Source of the DNA: Clostridia bacterium
GTDB taxonomy: Bacteria > Bacillota > Clostridia > Oscillospirales > Acutalibacteraceae
Reading direction: 5' to 3'
Assembly: GCA_017416345.1 (NCBI GenBank)
Contig: JAFQCR010000007.1
Location: 1-64,000 of the forward strand
DNA length: 64,000 nt
The position numbers and the translations under genes were made by a program. Under the pieces are notes generated by a model. That model saw only the letters and a list, made by a program, of their open reading frames with translations. It was not told where the DNA came from and did no database searches. Position 1 is the stretch's first letter. Every line of letters begins with the position of its first letter. Below are positions 33,140 through 42,100 of the stretch, piece after piece.

Positions 33140-33265
33140 ACACAGCTATGTGTCATATTCCACCAACTGACGAAGGAAATTTGTCAACCTATGGGTGACA
33201 AGTCGGAGCCTTATGATGTTGAAAAATGATATTTGCTTGACGAAGGTTGATTTATCAACTATAAT
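33140..33265 (+). promoter_or_regulatory. Divergent control region of enoate reductase/AcnX operon
   Basis: The plus-strand promoter is TTGACG (33237-33242), 17 nt, TATAAT (33260-33265). GTTGA/TCAAC (33246-33259) forms a palindrome inside its spacer. Two further inverted repeats lie upstream: ACACA/TGTGT (33140-33153) and TTGTCA/TGACAA (33181-33201). They include related CTATG.GT phrases and may be operators for the divergent XRE protein. Confidence 0.6.
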
Positions 33266-33324
33266 AAAAGTGTGAAATTAAAAGGCACAGTCTGTGCATA
33301 TATCAATTCAAGGGAAGTGTTTTA

Positions 33325-35385
33325 ATGGATCAAAAGTACGAGGCTTTGTTTACACCCTGGAAGATCGGCAACGTTGAGATCAAAAACCGTATAGTTATGT
33401 GTCCTATGGGCGGCACATCGCTGTTCGGCTGGTTTGAGCTTACGGGTTGCGGCTTTGATAAGGAGGCCGCAAAGCTGTTCCTCGAAAGAGCCAAAAACAA
33501 TGTTGGTCTTATCATCCCCGGTATCGCACCCTTGCGTGATACCTTTTGGGGCAAATGGCTTTGGCAGAACCCCAAGATGTTCAAAGAGCTCAAGGTCTTT
33601 ATGGACGAAATACATAAAACGGGTGCCAAGCTGTTCATTCAGCTGACCGCAGGTATGGGCCGTTCGTGGGCCATAACCGAGCTGGTCGCACCGTTGCACA
33701 AAAATAAGTTTACCCGTGCTATCGTCAAGCCGATCATCGACACCTCGCACGAGTTGGCTTCTCCGAGTGAACAGCCGTCACGCTGGGCGCACGACATCAT
33801 CTGTCCCGAAATGACGGTTGAGCAGATACACGAGATAATCGAGGCCTTTGCCAAGACCGCCAAGCTTTGTAAAGAGGCAGGCGTTGACGGTGTTGAGGTT
33901 CACGCCGTTCACGAGGGCTATCTGCTTGACCAGTTTGCCATTGAGTTTTTCAACAAGCGTACCGACGAATACGGCGGTTCATTTGAAAACCGTTACCGCT
34001 TTGCCGCCGAGGTCGTAAAGGCCATTAAAGAGGCTTGCGGAACCGATTTCCCCGTATCTCTGCGCTACTCGGTCGAGTCCAAGATGAAGGGCTTTTGCGA
34101 GGGTGCAATGCCGGGTGAGCACTACACCGAGGTCGGCCGTGGAATGGAAGAATCCGAAAAAGCGGCAAAATATCTGCAGGATGCAGGCTATGATATGCTC
34201 AACGCCGACAACGGTACCTATGACTCGTGGTACTGGGCGCATCCGCCTATGTATATGCCGCAGAACTGTAATCTCCGGGATGTCGCACACATCAAGAAGT
34301 TTGTTGATATCCCCGTGGTTTGTGCAGGACGTATGGAGCCCGACGTGGGTGCCAAGGCGGTTGCCGACGGATGCATTGATGCCGTTGGTGTGGCCCGTCA
34401 GTTCCTGACCGATCCCGAATGGGTCACCAAGCTGATCGAGGATCGCTTGGAGGACATCAAGCCCTGCATCTGCTGTCACGCAGGCTGCTTTAACTTCTCG
34501 TCAAGTAAGGGTCACGCCAACACGCAGGCTCTTTCTGACACAATGGGTCTTGCACGCTGTGCCTTGAACCCTGAAACAATGCAGTCCAAGAAATATTACA
34601 TAGAGCCTGCCAAGAAGTCCAAAACGATAGCCGTCATCGGTGGCGGTATCGGCGGTATGGAGGCTGCGATCCTTTGTGCCAAGCGTGGTCACAAGGTCAC
34701 AATTTATGAAAAGACCGATGCTTTGGGCGGTGTGTTTGTGGCCGCCGCAGCACCCTCGTTCAAGGAAAAGGACCGTGAGCTGATAAGCTGGTACATCCGT
34801 GAGGTGCAAAAGCAGGGAATAGAGGTCAAGTTCAATACCGAGGTCACCGACGTTAAGACTTTGGGTGCCGATGAGGTCATCGTAGCAACCGGTGCTGTTG
34901 CCAAAAAGATACCCATAAAGGGTGCTGAAACGGCAGTTGAGGCGGTCGACTATCTGCTCGGTAACAAGCAGGTCGGTGAAAACGTTGTGGTCATCGGCGG
35001 CGGACTCACCGGTTGTGAGATCGCTTACGACCTTTACTTAAAGGGCAAAAAGCCGACCGTTGTCGAGATGCAGGACGACCTTATCACCGCAAAGGGTGTC
35101 TGCCTTGCCAACACAAGCTATCTGCGTGATTTCTTCAAGACCAACAAGGTACCCACACATCTCGAGACCGCACTTTCCGAGATCGGTGACGGCTTTGTTG
35201 TGCTTAAAGACAAAGAGGGTAAGGAGTTTAAGGTCGAGTGCGATTCGGTCGTGCTCTCGGTTGGTTACAACCCTGCACCCATAGCCAAAAAGAGCGGCAA
35301 GGTTCACGTTATCGGTGACGCCAAGGCCGTCGGCAATCTTCGCACCGTTATCTGGGGCGCTTGGGACGTTTGTATGAAGATTTAA
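33325..35385 (+). CDS. Old-yellow-enzyme-type enoate reductase (FMN, 4Fe-4S, FAD)
   Basis: 686 aa. Residues 1-360 are an FMN TIM barrel of the 2,4-dienoyl-CoA/2-enoate reductase class (VEIKNRIVMCPMGG, GVDGVEVHAVHEGYLLDQF, DEYGGSFENRYRF). Then comes a Cys cluster (CICCHAGCF...RCAL), the 4Fe-4S ligands. The C-terminal half has two dinucleotide folds (IAVIGGGIGGMEAA and VVVIGGGLTGCEIA). The enzyme reduces C=C bonds conjugated to carboxylate or CoA ester with NADH. It precedes the aconitase-X genes, suggesting dehydration-reduction of one substrate. Confidence 0.88.
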   Translation: MDQKYEALFTPWKIGNVEIKNRIVMCPMGGTSLFGWFELTGCGFDKEAAKLFLERAKNNVGLIIPGIAPLRDTFWGKWLWQNPKMFKELKVFMDEIHKTGAKLFIQLTAGMGRSWAITELVAPLHKNKFTRAIVKPIIDTSHELASPSEQPSRWAHDIICPEMTVEQIHEIIEAFAKTAKLCKEAGVDGVEVHAVHEGYLLDQFAIEFFNKRTDEYGGSFENRYRFAAEVVKAIKEACGTDFPVSLRYSVESKMKGFCEGAMPGEHYTEVGRGMEESEKAAKYLQDAGYDMLNADNGTYDSWYWAHPPMYMPQNCNLRDVAHIKKFVDIPVVCAGRMEPDVGAKAVADGCIDAVGVARQFLTDPEWVTKLIEDRLEDIKPCICCHAGCFNFSSSKGHANTQALSDTMGLARCALNPETMQSKKYYIEPAKKSKTIAVIGGGIGGMEAAILCAKRGHKVTIYEKTDALGGVFVAAAAPSFKEKDRELISWYIREVQKQGIEVKFNTEVTDVKTLGADEVIVATGAVAKKIPIKGAETAVEAVDYLLGNKQVGENVVVIGGGLTGCEIAYDLYLKGKKPTVVEMQDDLITAKGVCLANTSYLRDFFKTNKVPTHLETALSEIGDGFVVLKDKEGKEFKVECDSVVLSVGYNPAPIAKKSGKVHVIGDAKAVGNLRTVIWGAWDVCMKI

Positions 35386-35392
35386 TTATAAT

Positions 35393-35451
35393 TGTAGGGG
35401 TCGGCGCCTTAGACGACCCGTGACCGTAGGGAACGACGCCCTCGTCGTTCC
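35393..35451 (+). repeat. Two REP-like palindromes in direct orientation
   Basis: 35393-35420 (TGTAGGGGTCG...CGACCCG) and 35425-35451 (CGTAGGGAACGACG...CGTCGTTCCG). They lie between the enoate reductase gene and the AcnX large-subunit gene, in an otherwise single transcription unit. Confidence 0.7.
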
Positions 35452-35471
35452 GAAAAAAAGGAGTGTATCTT

Positions 35472-36746
35472 ATGCAGTTAACCCAAGAACAGCAGGCTAT
35501 ACTTGACGGTTCTAAAGGCGAAACTATGGCCAAGGTTATGAAGACCATGGTCATGTACGGTGACGCTTTTGAGGCTGAAAAGTTGGTGCCTATTACATCA
35601 AATTACAACCACCTTGTTACCTCGTTCGGTCTCAAGGTAATGTCGCCCGTTTACGACCTTATGCAGCAGTTATTGGATGCAGGCGTTATGTCGGGTCAGA
35701 AATTCTCGGTCGACCCGAGACCGTTGGACAAAAACGTTCCTGCCAACTTCCTGCAGAACTTTGTTTTCAACAAATTTATGTATACAAAGCAGGATTTTTA
35801 CGAGGGTCAGCTCAAAGAGCTCGGCCTTATGGACAAGGATGCCTTTACCTGCACCTGCTATATGGACGAGGTCGGCAATAAGCCTAAAAAGGGAGATATC
35901 CTCTCTTGGGCGGAGTCCTCGGCCGTTGTTTATGCCAACTCTGTACTTGGTGCACGTTGCAACCGCAACTCGGGTATTATCGACATTATGGGCTCCATCG
36001 TCGGCTTTGTTCCTTACTTTGGTTTGTTGACCGATGAGGGCAGAAAGGCCACCTGGGTCGTAAAGATAGAGACCACCAAAAAGCCTGAGGCACAGCTTTT
36101 AGGCTCTGCTATCGGTATGAAGGTCATGGAGGATGTTCCGTACATCGTGGGTCTTGACAAGTGGCTCGGAACCGAGCTTAACGATGCCGCCTGCACCTAT
36201 CTGAAGGACTTTGGTGCCGCCACCGCCTCCAACGGTGCTGTCGGACTTTACCACATCGAAAATCTCACTCCCGAGGCAGTAGAATCGGGTAAGGAGCTTA
36301 TTAAAGAGGGTGCTAAGGAGTATATCATCGACGATGCCGAGCTCGAAAGAGTCAAGAACAATTATCCCGTTGTGTGGAAGAACCCCGATGCAACCCCCAA
36401 GCTTTGCTTTATGGGTTGTCCGCATATGAGCCTTGAGCAGTTGAAATCCTGGACCGACAAGGTAGAAAGCGCTTTGAAGGAACACGGCAACAAAAAGGTG
36501 GTTATCCCCACCGTATTTACCGCCGCACCCAAGGTGCTTGAGCAGTTCAACAAGACCGAATATGCCGACCGTTTAAAGGCTACGGGTGTAATAACCTCTT
36601 ACATCTGTCCTTTGATGTATATGAACAATCCGCTGTGCAAGAAGATGCCGGTCATCACCTCGTCCAACAAGCTTCGCACCTATACAAGTGCAAGATACTA
36701 TACCGATGACGAGATACTTTTGGCCATCACCAAGGGAGGTAAATGA
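35472..36746 (+). CDS. Aconitase X (AcnX) large subunit, DUF521
   Basis: 424 aa from ATG 35472 (AAAGGAG upstream). Family motifs: LTQEQQAILDG at the N-terminus, ANSVLGARCNRNSG (about 157-170; as I recall the family it is usually GARTNREGG, so the Thr-to-Cys change is notable), YFGLLTDE and FMGCPHMSLEQL (about 317-328). AcnX enzymes are dehydratases, for example of cis-3-hydroxyproline in bacteria and phosphomevalonate in archaea. Here the neighbour is an enoate reductase, not a pyrroline reductase, so the substrate may be new. Confidence 0.87.
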   Translation: MQLTQEQQAILDGSKGETMAKVMKTMVMYGDAFEAEKLVPITSNYNHLVTSFGLKVMSPVYDLMQQLLDAGVMSGQKFSVDPRPLDKNVPANFLQNFVFNKFMYTKQDFYEGQLKELGLMDKDAFTCTCYMDEVGNKPKKGDILSWAESSAVVYANSVLGARCNRNSGIIDIMGSIVGFVPYFGLLTDEGRKATWVVKIETTKKPEAQLLGSAIGMKVMEDVPYIVGLDKWLGTELNDAACTYLKDFGAATASNGAVGLYHIENLTPEAVESGKELIKEGAKEYIIDDAELERVKNNYPVVWKNPDATPKLCFMGCPHMSLEQLKSWTDKVESALKEHGNKKVVIPTVFTAAPKVLEQFNKTEYADRLKATGVITSYICPLMYMNNPLCKKMPVITSSNKLRTYTSARYYTDDEILLAITKGGK

Positions 36747-36747
36747 T

Positions 36748-37191
36748 ATGAGAGAGTTTAAAGGACGTGTAGTTACCCCCGGAACGGTTACTGCTCCTGC
36801 AGTTGTGACCCGTCAGGGCTTTAACACCCTTGCTTCCATGCAGATGGCTCTGCAGTTTGGCGACAAAAAGGTCAAATGCGGGGATCAGTCCAACCCCGAC
36901 CTTTACGAAAAGCCGATGTTCGGTAAGGCTTTGTGTCTGCCGCAGACCATAGGCTCTACCACGGGCGGACTTGTGCTTTATTGCGCCTGTGCAATGGGAC
37001 GTCAGCCTGCCTGCATGCTGTTTGCCAACCACATCGACTCCTTGGCCGCCGCAGGTGCCGTTTTGGCCGACGTTTGGGTCGACAGCGTTACCATGCCGGT
37101 CATCGACTGTCTTGGAGACGAGTTTTTGGAGTATGTCAAGGACGATATGACCGTCACCGTTTTGGAGGACGGAACGGTTCGTGTTGAATAG
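36748..37191 (+). CDS. Aconitase X small (swivel) subunit, DUF126
   Basis: 147 aa from ATG 36748 (GGAGG upstream), one base after the large-subunit stop. Swivelling beta-alpha-beta domain with FKGRVVTPGTV, FGKALCLPQTIGSTTGGLVL (the Ser/Thr substrate loop of AcnX small subunits) and a C-terminal DDMTVTVLEDGTVRVE strand. It closes over the active site of the large subunit. Separate subunits are typical of one AcnX type in bacteria and archaea. Confidence 0.87.
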   Translation: MREFKGRVVTPGTVTAPAVVTRQGFNTLASMQMALQFGDKKVKCGDQSNPDLYEKPMFGKALCLPQTIGSTTGGLVLYCACAMGRQPACMLFANHIDSLAAAGAVLADVWVDSVTMPVIDCLGDEFLEYVKDDMTVTVLEDGTVRVE

Positions 37192-37197
37192 TTTTTG

Positions 37198-37238
37198 CGG
37201 AGCTGAACCAATCGGTTTGGCTCCGTTCGTCTTTTTAC
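37198..37238 (+). terminator. Terminator of AcnX operon
   Basis: GGAGCTGAACC pairs with GGTTTGGCTCC (G-T pairs included), followed by GTTCGTCTTTTT. Confidence 0.75.
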
Positions 37239-37335
37239 AAGATACATTGTAACTTGCTCGGTATGACTGATTTGAAAAAAGTATCGTTTTCGGACACTAT
37301 CGTTTCAGAATGTCCTTTTTTGCAATTGCAACTGC

Positions 37336-37364
37336 TTGCGTTTTGAGTAATAATAGATTATAAC
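37336..37364 (+). promoter_or_regulatory. Promoter of 1219-aa surface protein gene
   Basis: TTGCGT (37336-37341), 17-nt spacer, TATAAC (37359-37364). Confidence 0.55.
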
Positions 37365-37402
37365 CTCATAAAGTATTTTTATTTGAAAGGACGGTTTAAA
37401 AT

Positions 37403-40400
37403 ATGCAAACCGCTAATTCCAAATTTACAAGATCCGCAATTCTCAAAACGGTCTCCTTGACACTTATTATGGTGCTGTTGGCTGTGTTGAGCATTTCGGC
37501 TTTTACCGCCTGCGCCGCAGAGCCGACCGACCAAACGGCTCCTAAAACGCAGAGTGCTGCGGTATCGACCTACGATTTTGAATCGATAGAGTATAACCAT
37601 ACTCCCGAGTTTCCTTGTGAGGCCGACAGTACGGTCATTGTTTATCCCGACCCCGTAAAGCCCGACAACAAGGCTTTGCTTGTTGATTCGACAGGAACTG
37701 CGGCAAGCGCAAATTATTATTTTACCGATATTTCAAAGGCTTTTGAGGTTTCGGTCGATGTTTATGTGCCTGTGCTTTCCAATTGGCAGGTCGGTCTTTT
37801 CCCCGACCAGTTTGACGGTCGTATTCAGTTTGCTGTAACGGGTGATGCCGACGGTAACCTTTATGCAACCTCCAAGATCGTTTCGACCTACAAGGCAGGC
37901 GAGTGGTTCACCGTCAAAATTGCCGCCGATCCCGAAAAGGAGACCGCCTCGGTCTATATCAACGGTACCGCAATTGCCGAAAATGTGGCTTACTACAGCA
38001 GCGGTGTGGGCTACGGCTATTCGGGTGCCTGCTATCTTTCCAACAAGGACAAAAACGGCGAGGTGTATTTCGATAACCTTGTAACACCCGTCCACGATGA
38101 GGTTCACGTTGAAAAGTATGTCCCCGAGTATATCAAAGCGCAGATCTTGTCCTCTGCCAACCCTGAGCAGTGCGGACACGATACCGCAAATGACCTTTAT
38201 TATTCGGCCTTTCCCTCGGTCAAGAAGATCAGCGACGAAAAGGCAATTATAATCTTCCACCGCGGTGTTAAGCACGCATATTCTCACGGTGTGCTGGATT
38301 GTATTGTCTATAACCCCACCACCGAGGAGGTCATCGAGCAGAAGGTCATCTACGATCCCGGTGTCAAGGAATATAATGCTCAAAACGCCGACCTTATGAT
38401 ACTGCCCAACGGTGATCTTTACATCACCCTTAACGTACAGCATTCCAACAATGCGGCCGATCCTTACGAGTCGCTGGTATTCCGCTCGACCGACGAGGGC
38501 GAGACCTGGGTAAAGGAACAACAACCCACCGATCAGTTCGGTCATCATTTCTCGGTCGTTCACGATTATGCCATCGTCGGCAACGACGTTTATATGTTGG
38601 CCGCCAAGGATCCCCAGCTTAATAACGACGATTCGCTTGATTATATGTGTCTTGTAAAGTCGTCGGACAACTGCGTGACCTGGGAGTATGTCAACAACCT
38701 TACCAAGGGATTGAAATACGAATTTAACGAGTCGACCATTGAGTATTACGACGGCAAGCTTGTGTTTGTCGGTCGCGGTGACAAAAAGGTTACCAAGGCG
38801 GCTCTTTTAAACCTTGACGGAACGGTTCATTCTAGTCGCAATATCGGTGTTGATTTCGACTGTATCGGTCACAACGGCAAGGCTGAGATCATCCTGAAGG
38901 ACGGCGAGTATTACCTCATTCTCCGTAATATGCTGCCCGACGTCGGCAACGCAATGGAGCTTCCGCTTTATAGGCTCGACCCCGCAACTCTGTCGTTGGA
39001 GACCTACGTTGAGCTTCAGCCCAAGAACACCGGCACCAACGGCGGTGACGGCTTCTACGCCGAGACCTTCTTCCACGAAAAGGACGGGGAGACCTATCTC
39101 AATGTAATTACCTATACCAGAGCATACACCAACACCTCGTCGGGTGTGCCGTCCATTGTCCGTTTTGAGTACAAGTGGGACGAGATAAAGGCTCCCGTTT
39201 TCAAGGAAACTGCCAAGATAGATGAGGTGGATGCCATCAAGTCCGACCTTTCGGCAATGGGCAGAACCGAGTCGGTGAAATTTGAATTTGACAAATCTTC
39301 TTATGATTACGGTCAGATTGGCGGTACAACAATCCGTGACATCAAGGGTATAGCTGCATCAACTGCCGACGGTTCAACCGACCGAATCATGTGCCGTGGT
39401 GAGGGCGTTAACGGCACGGGTGCCATTAAGTGGGCAACCTCTCCCGGTCAGGAGACCGCTATTATATTCGGCAAGAATAACGTTGTGGCAAACGGACTTG
39501 GTGCAGCTTATGAGCTTCAGCCCAACCGTAAGTACACAGTCACGTACTATATAGCAACAAGTACCGCCAATATAACCTTTGGTGTTAAAGGACTTTCGAC
39601 CTATGTAAAGGCCGAGCTTGGCGAGGGGTATACGTTGGCTTCGCACACCGTGGCAAGCAAGATATCCTCCTACACAGCCTACACCGATACCTTCACCACA
39701 CCCGATGCCGCAACAATGGGTGATAACAAATATCTGTCTTTCTTTGTCAACAAAGGAAGCAACAGTACAGTGACGGTTTTGCTTGATAACGTAACCATTT
39801 CGGCCGAGATCCTGCCTTCTATGAGCGACCTTGTTACCTTTAACGATAACGGTAAGCTGTATTATGCCAATGCATCCGAGCTTACCTTCCTGCCCGACGG
39901 TAACAACGGTGCCGAAGGCTGTGAGTTTGAGGGCTGGGTGGGCTCTGACGGCTTTAAGGTCACCGATATCCCCGAAAACGGAACTGTGCTGTCCTCAAGA
40001 TACCTTAATGCCGACGGAACCTCATCGGTTGAAAGATCGGCCGTCACGCTGACCTTTGACAAGCTGCTGACCTACAAGAACATTTCGGGCAACGCCAACG
40101 GTGTTTCGGGTATAATCACGGCAAGTGCCGCTTCGCTTTGCACCTACAGCCGTTCCTTTGGCGGAAACTTTGCCATCAAGGTCAACGGTAAAAACACCAT
40201 CCCGCAGGTTGGTCTTTACCTTGCACGTGACGATAACGCCTATACGGGCGACCAGTTCGGCTACATTCTGTCGCCCAACACAAAGTACACCGTTTCGTTT
40301 GACGAGTGTGTTTCAACTCTTTCGGCAGGCACTACCGTTACCTATCAGCTTATGGCGGTCAGAAGCTCGTCATCGGCCGTTATTGCAAGCGGTATCAAGC

Positions 40401-41062
40401 TGGGCGAGGCTGTTAATGTCACCGCCAAGGGTGAGCTTTACACCAACCACACGGTTGAGTTTACCATGCCGTCTATTGCCGAGATGGGCAAAAACGCCAA
40501 GCTGCAGATAGTTATTACCTGCAGCGGTACGGCGGATACCTATTCGTATTCCTCGTTTATTGATAACGTTACAATAACCAAGATCAATACCAATAAAGAC
40601 GATAATTTCTTTATGCAGAGATTTGGTTCCATCCGTTACGAGCAGGCGGCAGGCGTTGATACTCCTTATGTTTCGGCAGGTCTGCGCTTTAGGGCAAGAT
40701 TGTTTAACGATTGCCGTGTAAAGGCATCGGAGCTTGGCTTTGTGGCCGTTCCCAACGCCGCTTTGTACGGAATGGCGGTCGAGGATTACCTCAAGCTGTC
40801 GGACAATGTTGCTAAAATCGGCAAGGTCAAGGCCGACGGAATCAATGAGATGATCTATGAGATCGGCACCGACGGTGACGGCAGAAAATACTGTGACTAT
40901 CAGATGATACTGACCGGTCTTACGGTTGAGGGCAAGGACACCGACCTGCTTTCCACCGATATGACGGTAGTTATGTACGCCGTGGTGGATGGCAAAACGG
41001 TCTATACCGACCCCATCACCTTAAGCTTTGATGACGTCAGAATTTTGACCGAGGTACAGTAA
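37403..41062 (+). CDS. Large lipoprotein with LamG-like domain and Asp-box propeller
   Basis: 1219 aa. Signal peptide with lipobox-like FTAC (Cys about residue 37). Domains: a concanavalin/LamG-like beta sandwich (about 52-230); a sialidase-type propeller with Asp boxes STDEGETW (about 361) and SSDNCVTW (about 420); two homologous modules of about 170 residues, each ending in (L/I)DNVTI(S/T) (about 615-810 and 865-1065), probably carbohydrate-binding; and a C-terminal domain with SAGLRFRARL. It is likely a surface glycan-binding or glycan-cleaving protein. The catalytic Arg triad of sialidases was not confidently located. Confidence 0.75.
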   Translation: MQTANSKFTRSAILKTVSLTLIMVLLAVLSISAFTACAAEPTDQTAPKTQSAAVSTYDFESIEYNHTPEFPCEADSTVIVYPDPVKPDNKALLVDSTGTAASANYYFTDISKAFEVSVDVYVPVLSNWQVGLFPDQFDGRIQFAVTGDADGNLYATSKIVSTYKAGEWFTVKIAADPEKETASVYINGTAIAENVAYYSSGVGYGYSGACYLSNKDKNGEVYFDNLVTPVHDEVHVEKYVPEYIKAQILSSANPEQCGHDTANDLYYSAFPSVKKISDEKAIIIFHRGVKHAYSHGVLDCIVYNPTTEEVIEQKVIYDPGVKEYNAQNADLMILPNGDLYITLNVQHSNNAADPYESLVFRSTDEGETWVKEQQPTDQFGHHFSVVHDYAIVGNDVYMLAAKDPQLNNDDSLDYMCLVKSSDNCVTWEYVNNLTKGLKYEFNESTIEYYDGKLVFVGRGDKKVTKAALLNLDGTVHSSRNIGVDFDCIGHNGKAEIILKDGEYYLILRNMLPDVGNAMELPLYRLDPATLSLETYVELQPKNTGTNGGDGFYAETFFHEKDGETYLNVITYTRAYTNTSSGVPSIVRFEYKWDEIKAPVFKETAKIDEVDAIKSDLSAMGRTESVKFEFDKSSYDYGQIGGTTIRDIKGIAASTADGSTDRIMCRGEGVNGTGAIKWATSPGQETAIIFGKNNVVANGLGAAYELQPNRKYTVTYYIATSTANITFGVKGLSTYVKAELGEGYTLASHTVASKISSYTAYTDTFTTPDAATMGDNKYLSFFVNKGSNSTVTVLLDNVTISAEILPSMSDLVTFNDNGKLYYANASELTFLPDGNNGAEGCEFEGWVGSDGFKVTDIPENGTVLSSRYLNADGTSSVERSAVTLTFDKLLTYKNISGNANGVSGIITASAASLCTYSRSFGGNFAIKVNGKNTIPQVGLYLARDDNAYTGDQFGYILSPNTKYTVSFDECVSTLSAGTTVTYQLMAVRSSSSAVIASGIKLGEAVNVTAKGELYTNHTVEFTMPSIAEMGKNAKLQIVITCSGTADTYSYSSFIDNVTITKINTNKDDNFFMQRFGSIRYEQAAGVDTPYVSAGLRFRARLFNDCRVKASELGFVAVPNAALYGMAVEDYLKLSDNVAKIGKVKADGINEMIYEIGTDGDGRKYCDYQMILTGLTVEGKDTDLLSTDMTVVMYAVVDGKTVYTDPITLSFDDVRILTEVQ

Positions 41063-41077
41063 TATAAGCAACGAAAA

Positions 41078-41108
41078 GCAACGCTTACACTGTAAGCGTT
41101 GCTTTTTA
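41078..41108 (+). terminator. Terminator of surface protein gene
   Basis: GCAACGCTTAC pairs with GTAAGCGTTGC around a 3-nt loop, then TTTTTA. Confidence 0.85.
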
Positions 41109-41196
41109 ATAGGGTTGGTCGAACAACCTGTTGCTTGCGGCATATAATGTGTTGAAGGCTTTTGCCTTTGGATATTTAATAAGAAGGATGGTTTTT

Positions 41197-41433
41197 ATGA
41201 GAGAATACGATTCCTATGACTCGTGTGATACCTGCCGTGAGGCCGGCTGTGCCTTTGCTGTGCCGGGTATTTTGGCGGCGTTGCTGTTCGCTGTCATAGG
41301 CCTTTTGGTCGGTGCCGCAGTTTCGGCAACTATACTTGCCAACATTGCCGCATTTATTGTGCTGGCTGTGGTGCTTTTTGTCGCACTCGGCGTATGGACG
41401 ATCATCCGTATCTGCCGTTGCAGACGCAATTAA
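41197..41433 (+). CDS. Small two-helix membrane protein
   Basis: 78 aa from ATG 41197 (AAGAAGGA upstream). A short acidic, Cys-containing head (YDSYDSCDTCREAGC) precedes two membrane helices (about 20-42 and 46-68). The end is RICRCRRN. No family was recognised. The CxxC pairs at both ends could bind metal or form disulfides. A stable hairpin (41441-41468) follows. Confidence 0.6.
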   Translation: MREYDSYDSCDTCREAGCAFAVPGILAALLFAVIGLLVGAAVSATILANIAAFIVLAVVLFVALGVWTIIRICRCRRN

Positions 41434-41440
41434 AGACAAA

Positions 41441-41468
41441 AAACCGCTGTGGGACACCACGGCGGTTT
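41441..41468 (+). terminator. Hairpin after small membrane protein gene
   Basis: AAACCGCTGTGG pairs with CCACGGCGGTTT (one G-T) around GACA; only a weak T-rich tail follows. Confidence 0.55.
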
Positions 41469-41552
41469 CGCTATTGTTAAAACAATTATTTTTTGATTGA
41501 CTGAACGCTGAAGATATAATATAATCTAAAAAAACACATATTGGAGCTTAAA

Positions 41553-42098
41553 ATGAAATTACTTATGCATACCTGCTGTGCGCCGTGCTCGATAATGTGC
41601 ATTGACACGTTGCGCCGTGAGGAGATCGACCCCATACTTTATTGGTACAACCCCAACATCCACCCGATGAAGGAATACAAAATGCGTAAGAATACGCTGG
41701 TGGACTATGCAAGATCGGTTGATGCCAAGCTGATAATTGAGAATGAATACGGACTTCGCAAATTTATTGAGGGAATATACCCCGATTTTGATAACCGTTG
41801 CGGTTTTTGCTATGAAATACGGCTTGACCAAACTGCCAAGTTCGCCACCGAAAACGGCTTTGATGCCTTTACCTCAACGCTGTTTGTCAGCCCTTATCAG
41901 AATCACGAGCTCATGATAAAAACCGCCGAGGCCGCCGCAAACAAGTATAATATCGACTTTTTGTACCGTGATTTCAGACCTTTCTTCAAGGAGGGTCAGG
42001 AAAAGGCACGGGAGCTCCGGCTTTATATGCAAAAATACTGCGGTTGCGTTTTCAGCGAAGAGGATAGATATACGAAGCACAAAAAAGGAGAAAAGTAA
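41553..42098 (+). CDS. queH: Epoxyqueuosine reductase QueH
   Basis: 181 aa from ATG 41553 (TTGGAG upstream). QueH (formerly DUF208) signatures: HTCCAPCS near the N-terminus, YNPNIHP, RCGFCYEIRL (about 91-100) and KYCGCVFSEEDR near the C-terminus. The Cys set binds an iron-sulfur cluster and an additional metal. It carries out the last step of queuosine synthesis in tRNA, an alternative to the cobalamin enzyme QueG. The gene is 2 bp from the GH27 gene. Confidence 0.92.
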   Translation: MKLLMHTCCAPCSIMCIDTLRREEIDPILYWYNPNIHPMKEYKMRKNTLVDYARSVDAKLIIENEYGLRKFIEGIYPDFDNRCGFCYEIRLDQTAKFATENGFDAFTSTLFVSPYQNHELMIKTAEAAANKYNIDFLYRDFRPFFKEGQEKARELRLYMQKYCGCVFSEEDRYTKHKKGEK

Positions 42099-42100
42099 TC

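Noticed and set aside
33325..35385. Bile-acid 7-dehydroxylation enzyme (BaiCD/BaiH)
   Set aside because: Same enzyme superfamily, but no other bai gene is adjacent and the partner is aconitase X.
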